DNA of 64,000 nt from positions 2,228,501 through 2,292,500 of the forward strand of contig NZ_CP149798.1 in the NCBI RefSeq assembly GCF_037940415.1. The letters run 5' to 3'. The position numbers were made by a program, and so were the translations under genes. This DNA comes from Streptomyces sp. f51 (GTDB lineage: Bacteria > Actinomycetota > Actinomycetes > Streptomycetales > Streptomycetaceae). Below, piece after piece: positions 60,177 to 64,000 of the stretch (the first letter of the stretch is position 1; the number at the start of each line of letters is the position of its first letter). The notes below the pieces were generated by a model. It saw nothing but the letters and a program-made list of their open reading frames with translations. It made no database searches and was not told where the DNA came from.

Positions 60177-61247
60177 ATGACGACCAACGGGGGCTTCGAG
60201 CCCGTCCACTGCACCATCGTTCCGCCCCACGTCCTCGACAAGCTCGCCCGGCACGAGGACCCCGCGCTCTCCGGTCCCGCGCGCCAGACCCTGGAGCGCG
60301 ACGCGTACGAGCGCACCCACCGCCGGCTGACCACCGTGATCGGCGCGCCGGCCGTCGCCGCCCCCGCGGGGACCGGCGCCCCCGCGCCGCACCGCACGAT
60401 CTACGACGCCCGCCACCGCCAGGACCTCCCCGGCAGGAAGGTCAGGTCCGAGGGCGACAAGCCGGGCAAGGACGCCACCGTCAACCGCGCCTACGCCGGC
60501 CTCGGTGCGACCTTCGACCTGTACCTGAACGCGTACCAGCGCACCTCGATCAACGGCGAGGGCCTGCCGCTGGACGCCAGCGTGCACTTCGACACGCACT
60601 ACAACAACGCCTTCTGGAACGGCGAGCAGATGGTGTTCGGCGACGGCGACGGCGAGATCTTCCTCGACTTCACCATCCCGGTCGACGTCATCGGGCACGA
60701 ACTGACCCACGGCGTCACGCAGTACACGGCGAACCTCGCCTACTACGGCCAGTCGGGCGCCCTGAACGAGTCCATGTCGGACGTCTTCGGCTCGCTGATC
60801 AAGCAGTACACGCTCGGCCAGACCGCCGCCGAGGCCGACTGGCTGATCGGCGCCGGACTGCTCGCCCCGCGGGTCAACGGCACCGCCCTGCGTTCGATGA
60901 AGGCTCCCGGCACCGCGTACGACGACGACGCGCTGGGCAAGGACCCGCAGCCCGGGACCATGGACGGCTACGTCCACACCAACCGCGACAACGGCGGCGT
61001 CCACATCAACTCGGGCATCCCCAACCACGCCTTCTACCTCACCGCCGGCGCCCTCGGCGGCCACGCCTGGGAGCGGGCCGGACAGATCTGGTACGACGTG
61101 CTGACCGGCGGCGAACTGTCGCAGCAGGCGCTCTTCTCGGACTTCGCGCGGCTCACCCTCGCCGCGGCGCGGACCCGGTACAACGAGGGGGAGGAGCTCC
61201 AGGCCGTGACGAAGGCCTGGGAACAGGTCGGGGTTCCGTCCTCCTAG
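60177..61247 (+). CDS. Protealysin-like M4 metalloprotease without signal peptide
   Basis: A 356-aa thermolysin-fold protease. N-terminus MTTNGGFEPVHCTIVPPHVLDKLARHEDP is the short propeptide typical of the protealysin group, not a secretion signal. Zinc site HELTHG (His174, Glu175, His178), third ligand Glu198 in GALNESMSDVFGSLI, substrate groove YNNAFWNGEQMVFGDGDG, and late catalytic His region VHINSGIPNHAFYLTAGAL. ATG at 60177 with AAGGG eight bases upstream. The next gene encodes an emfourin-type inhibitor, which fits the protealysin operon. The enzyme would be cytoplasmic or exported by an unusual route; its substrates are unknown. Confidence 0.92.
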   Translation: MTTNGGFEPVHCTIVPPHVLDKLARHEDPALSGPARQTLERDAYERTHRRLTTVIGAPAVAAPAGTGAPAPHRTIYDARHRQDLPGRKVRSEGDKPGKDATVNRAYAGLGATFDLYLNAYQRTSINGEGLPLDASVHFDTHYNNAFWNGEQMVFGDGDGEIFLDFTIPVDVIGHELTHGVTQYTANLAYYGQSGALNESMSDVFGSLIKQYTLGQTAAEADWLIGAGLLAPRVNGTALRSMKAPGTAYDDDALGKDPQPGTMDGYVHTNRDNGGVHINSGIPNHAFYLTAGALGGHAWERAGQIWYDVLTGGELSQQALFSDFARLTLAAARTRYNEGEELQAVTKAWEQVGVPSS

Positions 61248-61336
61248 CGCGGGATCCGCCGCCGGATCCCGGGTATCCGACCCGTAGCCCGGAGGCGCCC
61301 GGCCTCCGGTGCCCGACTCGTACCGGACAGGACTCC

Positions 61337-61603
61337 ATGCGTATCGAAGTGCGGCGTACGGGCGGGTTCGCGGGCATCGAGCGCCGTGCCGAGGTGGACA
61401 CCTCGGCACGGCCCGACGCCCCCGAGTGGCACGCCCTGGCCGAACGGGCCCTCGCCGCGGGCCACGGCACGCCCCCGGCCGGCGTCCCGGACGGCTTCCA
61501 GTACGAGATCACCGTGGACGGCAGGACGGTCCACGCCGCCGACCCGAGGCTCACGGACGACCAGCGCGAGCTGATCTCCCGGGTATTGAAGGAAGGAGCC
61601 TGA
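61337..61603 (+). CDS. Emfourin-type inhibitor of protealysin-like protease
   Basis: An 88-aa protein: MRIEVRRTGGFAGIERRAEVDTS is the family's characteristic N-terminus, followed by a helical section (WHALAERALAAG), the PDGFQYEITVDGRTVHAADPRL beta-region and a C-terminal helix DDQRELISRVL. Emfourin binds and inhibits protealysin in Serratia, and homologues often follow the M4 gene. Here it lies 90 bp after the protease with its own AGGA. Together they form a protease/inhibitor module that keeps the enzyme silent inside the cell. Confidence 0.83.
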   Translation: MRIEVRRTGGFAGIERRAEVDTSARPDAPEWHALAERALAAGHGTPPAGVPDGFQYEITVDGRTVHAADPRLTDDQRELISRVLKEGA

Positions 61604-61623
61604 AGGGAGCGGCCTGAAGGGAG
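61598..61623. repeat. 12-bp direct repeat with 14-bp period
   Basis: GCCTGAAGGGAG occurs at 61598 and 61612. The first copy contains the TGA stop of the emfourin gene, so a short duplication has occurred at the 3' end of the gene. Confidence 0.6.
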
Positions 61624-61662
61624 GGGCCCCAAGACCGCCGGCCACCGGTTCACGCCGAACCG

Positions 61663-61692
61663 TTGACTTCCGTTACCGCAGGTACGGATGAT
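61663..61692 (+). promoter_or_regulatory. Promoter of the GH1 gene, possibly leaderless
   Basis: TTGACT (61663-61668), 18-bp spacer, GATGAT (61687-61692), followed after five bases by the ATG at 61698. No clear ribosome site. No CebR-type TGGGAGCGCTCCCA operator is visible. Confidence 0.45.
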
Positions 61693-61697
61693 CGCGC

Positions 61698-63002
61698 ATG
61701 GCGACGAACCCTCTCCCGCAGTTCCCCTCCGGCTTCCTCTGGGGCGTGTCCACCTCGGCCCATCAGATCGAGGGCGCGGTCGACGAACGCGGCCCCTCCG
61801 TGTGGGACACCTTCACGGCCGTGCCCGGACACGTCAAGGACGGCTCCACGGCCGCGGTGGCCTGCGACCACGTCCGCCGCCACCCCGAGGACGTGGCGCT
61901 CCTCGCCGGCCTCGGCGTGGACGCGTACCGCTTCTCCGTCTCCTGGCCCCGGGTGAACTCCCCCGGCGGCCTCGACTTCTACGACCGCCTGGTCGACGCG
62001 CTGTGCGCGGCGGGCGTACGGCCCGTGCCGACCCTCTTCCACTGGGACCTGCCGGCCGAGCTCGACTGGATGGACCGGGACACCGCCGAGCGCTTCGCCG
62101 AGTACACCTCGGTCGTCGCCGGACGCCTCGGCGACCGCGTCAAGAAGTGGATCACCCTCAACGAGCCCGCCGAGCACACCCTGCTCGGGCACGCGCTCGG
62201 CGCCCACGCCCCCGGCAGGCAGCTCATGTTCGACGCCCTGCCGGTGGCCCACCACCAGCTCCTCGCCCACGGCCTGGCCGTACGGGCGCTGCGCGCGGCC
62301 GGGGCGGGCGACATCGGGATCGCCAACTCGCACGGCCCCACCTGGGCGGCCTCGGACCGTACCGAGGACGTGGAGGCGGCCGACTTCTACGACCTTCTGC
62401 TCAACCGGCTCTTCGCCGACCCCGTCCTGCTGGGCCGCTACCCCGAGGGCATCGCCGAACTGATGCCCGGTGACGTCGAGTCGGACCTGAAGATCATCGG
62501 CGAGCCGGTCGACTGGTACGGGATCAACTACTACCAGCCGACGAAGGTGGGCGCCCCCGAGGGCGCGGAGATCGAGTTCGGCGGACTCACCCTGCCGGCC
62601 GAACTGCCCTTCACCGTGAAGGAGCTGGAGGGGTACCCGGTCACCGACTTCGGCTGGCCCGTGGTGCCCGAGGCGCTCACCGAGCTGCTCACCGGCTTCC
62701 GCGAGCGCTACGGCGACAGGCTCCCGCCGGTCGTCATCACCGAGAACGGCTGCTCGTACGAGGGCATCGACGACCAGGAGCGGATCGCCTTCCTGGACGG
62801 TCACATACGGGCGCTGCACGGGGCGTTGGAGCAGGGCGTCGACGTACGCGGCTACTTCGTCTGGTCGCTGATGGACAACTTCGAGTGGGCGGAGGGGTAC
62901 GCGCGCCGCTTCGGCCTCGTGCACGTGGACTACGACACCCTGGAGCGGACCCCGAAGGCCTCGTACGCCTGGCTGCGGGACGCCCTGCGGGCGCAGAGAT
63001 GA
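61698..63002 (+). CDS. GH1 beta-glucosidase
   Basis: A 434-aa cytoplasmic glycosidase of family GH1. N-terminal FPSGFLWGVSTSAHQIEGAVDERGPSVWDTF; acid/base Glu in KKWITLNEPAEHTLLG (NEP motif); nucleophile Glu in PVVITENGCSYEG (TENG motif); VRGYFVWSLMDNFEWAEGY and DYDTLERTPKAS complete the aglycone site. It hydrolyses beta-linked disaccharides such as cellobiose or laminaribiose to glucose. The C-terminal codons overlap the start of an MFS transporter (ATGA), so uptake and hydrolysis are coupled. No LacI-family gene is in view. Confidence 0.93.
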   Translation: MATNPLPQFPSGFLWGVSTSAHQIEGAVDERGPSVWDTFTAVPGHVKDGSTAAVACDHVRRHPEDVALLAGLGVDAYRFSVSWPRVNSPGGLDFYDRLVDALCAAGVRPVPTLFHWDLPAELDWMDRDTAERFAEYTSVVAGRLGDRVKKWITLNEPAEHTLLGHALGAHAPGRQLMFDALPVAHHQLLAHGLAVRALRAAGAGDIGIANSHGPTWAASDRTEDVEAADFYDLLLNRLFADPVLLGRYPEGIAELMPGDVESDLKIIGEPVDWYGINYYQPTKVGAPEGAEIEFGGLTLPAELPFTVKELEGYPVTDFGWPVVPEALTELLTGFRERYGDRLPPVVITENGCSYEGIDDQERIAFLDGHIRALHGALEQGVDVRGYFVWSLMDNFEWAEGYARRFGLVHVDYDTLERTPKASYAWLRDALRAQR

Positions 63003-64000
63003 CCGCGGCCGACCCCGCCGTGCCGGTGCCCGTGTCCGTGTCCGCGCTCGCCGAGCCCGTCGAACGGGTCGGCCGGGGCTGGACCTCGGCCCTCTCGCTC
63101 GCCAACGGGGCGATCTGGGTGGGCTGGTACGGCCCCCTCCAGATCCTCCTCGCCTCCCAGGCGGAGGACTTCGCGCCCGGTTCCGGCATGTCCAAGGAGA
63201 CGATGCTGGCCTGGGTGACGGGCGCGGGCGCGGTCGTCTCGCTGGTCGCCAACCCGCTCTTCGGCGCGCTGTCCGACCGGACGACCGCGCGGTGGGGCCG
63301 CCGTACGCCGTGGATCGTGGCCGGGGCGGCCGGCGGCGCCCTGTCCCTGCTGCTCCTCGCGGGCGCGGGCGGCGTGTGGACGATGGCCGCGGGCTGGTGT
63401 CTGGTCCAGCTGACCCTGAACGCCGCGTTCGCCGCGGTCACCGCCGCCGTGCCCGACCGGGTGCCACGGCTCCAGCGCGGCAGCGTCGGCGGCTGGCTGG
63501 GCGCGGCGCAGATCCTCGGCGTGGTCGGCGGAACGGGGCTCGCGACGGTGGCCGGGGGCACCGGCGGCGGGTACGCGGCGTGCGCGGTGTTCACGCTGGC
63601 CGGCGTCCTGCCGTACGTCCTGCGCTTCGAGGACCTGCGGCTGCCGGAGTCGGCCCGGCCGCCCTGGTCCGGGCGGGCGTTCCTCGCCTCCTTCCGGCTG
63701 AGTCCGCGCGAGCACCCCGACCTGGCGTGGGCCTGGCTGACCCGGTTCCTGATCAACCTCAGCAACGCCCTCGTGCTGCTGTACCTGCTGTACTACCTGC
63801 GCGACCGGCTGCACCTCGGCGACCCCGAGCAGGGGGTTCTCGTCCTGACCGCGGTGAACGGGATCACGCTGCTCGCGACGGTCGTGGTGGGCGGGGTGTG
63901 GTCGGACCGGCTGGGCCGCCGCAAGCCGTTCGTGATCTGGTCCGGCGTCCTGATGGCGGTGGCCACGGCGGCACTGGCCTGCTGGCAGACCTGGCCGGGC
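62999..64000 (+). CDS. MFS sugar transporter (GPH/MFS type), 3' end missing
   Basis: An open frame that runs off the right edge; 334 codons are seen. It begins MTAADPAVPVPVSVSALAEP and has at least nine hydrophobic helices. Family features are ALSLANGAIWVGWYGPLQILLA in TM1, the first motif-A-like loop FGALSDRTTARWGRRTPWIV, and the second-half equivalent WSDRLGRRKPFVIWSG near 305-320. Start ATG overlaps the beta-glucosidase stop. It should import the disaccharide cut by that enzyme. The remaining C-terminal helices are outside the window. Confidence 0.85.
   Translation, partial: MTAADPAVPVPVSVSALAEPVERVGRGWTSALSLANGAIWVGWYGPLQILLASQAEDFAPGSGMSKETMLAWVTGAGAVVSLVANPLFGALSDRTTARWGRRTPWIVAGAAGGALSLLLLAGAGGVWTMAAGWCLVQLTLNAAFAAVTAAVPDRVPRLQRGSVGGWLGAAQILGVVGGTGLATVAGGTGGGYAACAVFTLAGVLPYVLRFEDLRLPESARPPWSGRAFLASFRLSPREHPDLAWAWLTRFLINLSNALVLLYLLYYLRDRLHLGDPEQGVLVLTAVNGITLLATVVVGGVWSDRLGRRKPFVIWSGVLMAVATAALACWQTWPG

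Noticed and set aside
61598..61700. CebR-type operator for the beta-glucosidase operon
   Set aside because: The palindrome TGGGAGCGCTCCCA typical of CebR sites is not present; only a tandem GCCTGAAGGGAG duplication is found.

Overview
This is a 64 kb stretch of high-GC actinobacterial chromosome. Codon use with G or C in nearly every third position, GTG starts, ATGA stop/start overlaps, Tat lipoproteins and an LAXTG-type sortase substrate all point to Streptomyces. The gene order ppdK, dusB, glyS, zinc ABC transporter, zur, uppS, recO, leuA looks like conserved core-arm chromosome. No tRNA, rRNA, insertion sequence, phage gene or CRISPR array was seen.

Layout. 1-5.9 kb (mostly minus): ferredoxin-reductase-like flavoprotein (cut by the window start), a Dgt-type dNTPase with an unusual His-rich tail, a sirohydrochlorin chelatase, a SanA-like envelope protein (plus), a very short Tat lipoprotein, a gamma-glutamylcyclotransferase and CutA. 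6-9.5 kb: secreted thermolysin-family protease, tandem terminators, then a secreted membrane-anchored protein and a class F sortase. 9.5-13.5 kb: TauE/SafE permease, then nirB-nirD assimilatory nitrite reductase behind a plausible GlnR operator; the chelatase at 3 kb would supply siroheme. 13.5-21.1 kb (minus): SDR, LytR-CpsA-Psr protein, a wall-anchored surface protein and pyruvate phosphate dikinase. 21.1-26.5 kb: a palindrome-rich intergenic region, a ROK regulator and a divergent pair of (alpha/alpha)6 glycosidases. 26.5-33.9 kb: dusB, two DHA2 drug exporters (one with a divergent MmyB-like regulator), an M14 carboxypeptidase whose 5' end is out of frame, and a small C2H2-like protein. 34-41.1 kb: glyS, a zinc uptake operon with a Zur box on its start codon, zur, a YcxB-like protein, uppS and recO. 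41.2-44 kb: two tiny coupled genes and a two-component system. 44-52.9 kb: a GntR regulator, a five-gene peptide-type ABC transporter/aldolase operon and a convergent sialidase, read here as a sialic-acid scavenging locus. 53-57.1 kb: a second two-component system and an MMPL exporter. 57.2-60 kb: a TerB-like protein and leuA with a leucine-rich leader peptide. 60.2-64 kb: a second, signal-less M4 protease with its emfourin inhibitor, and a GH1 beta-glucosidase coupled to an MFS sugar transporter (cut by the window end).

The most notable items are the proposed sialic-acid operon with a permease-ATPase fusion, the protease/emfourin pair, the leuA attenuation leader, the leaderless Zur-controlled znuA promoter, the possible frameshift in the M14 gene, and the hexapeptide His repeats in Dgt.
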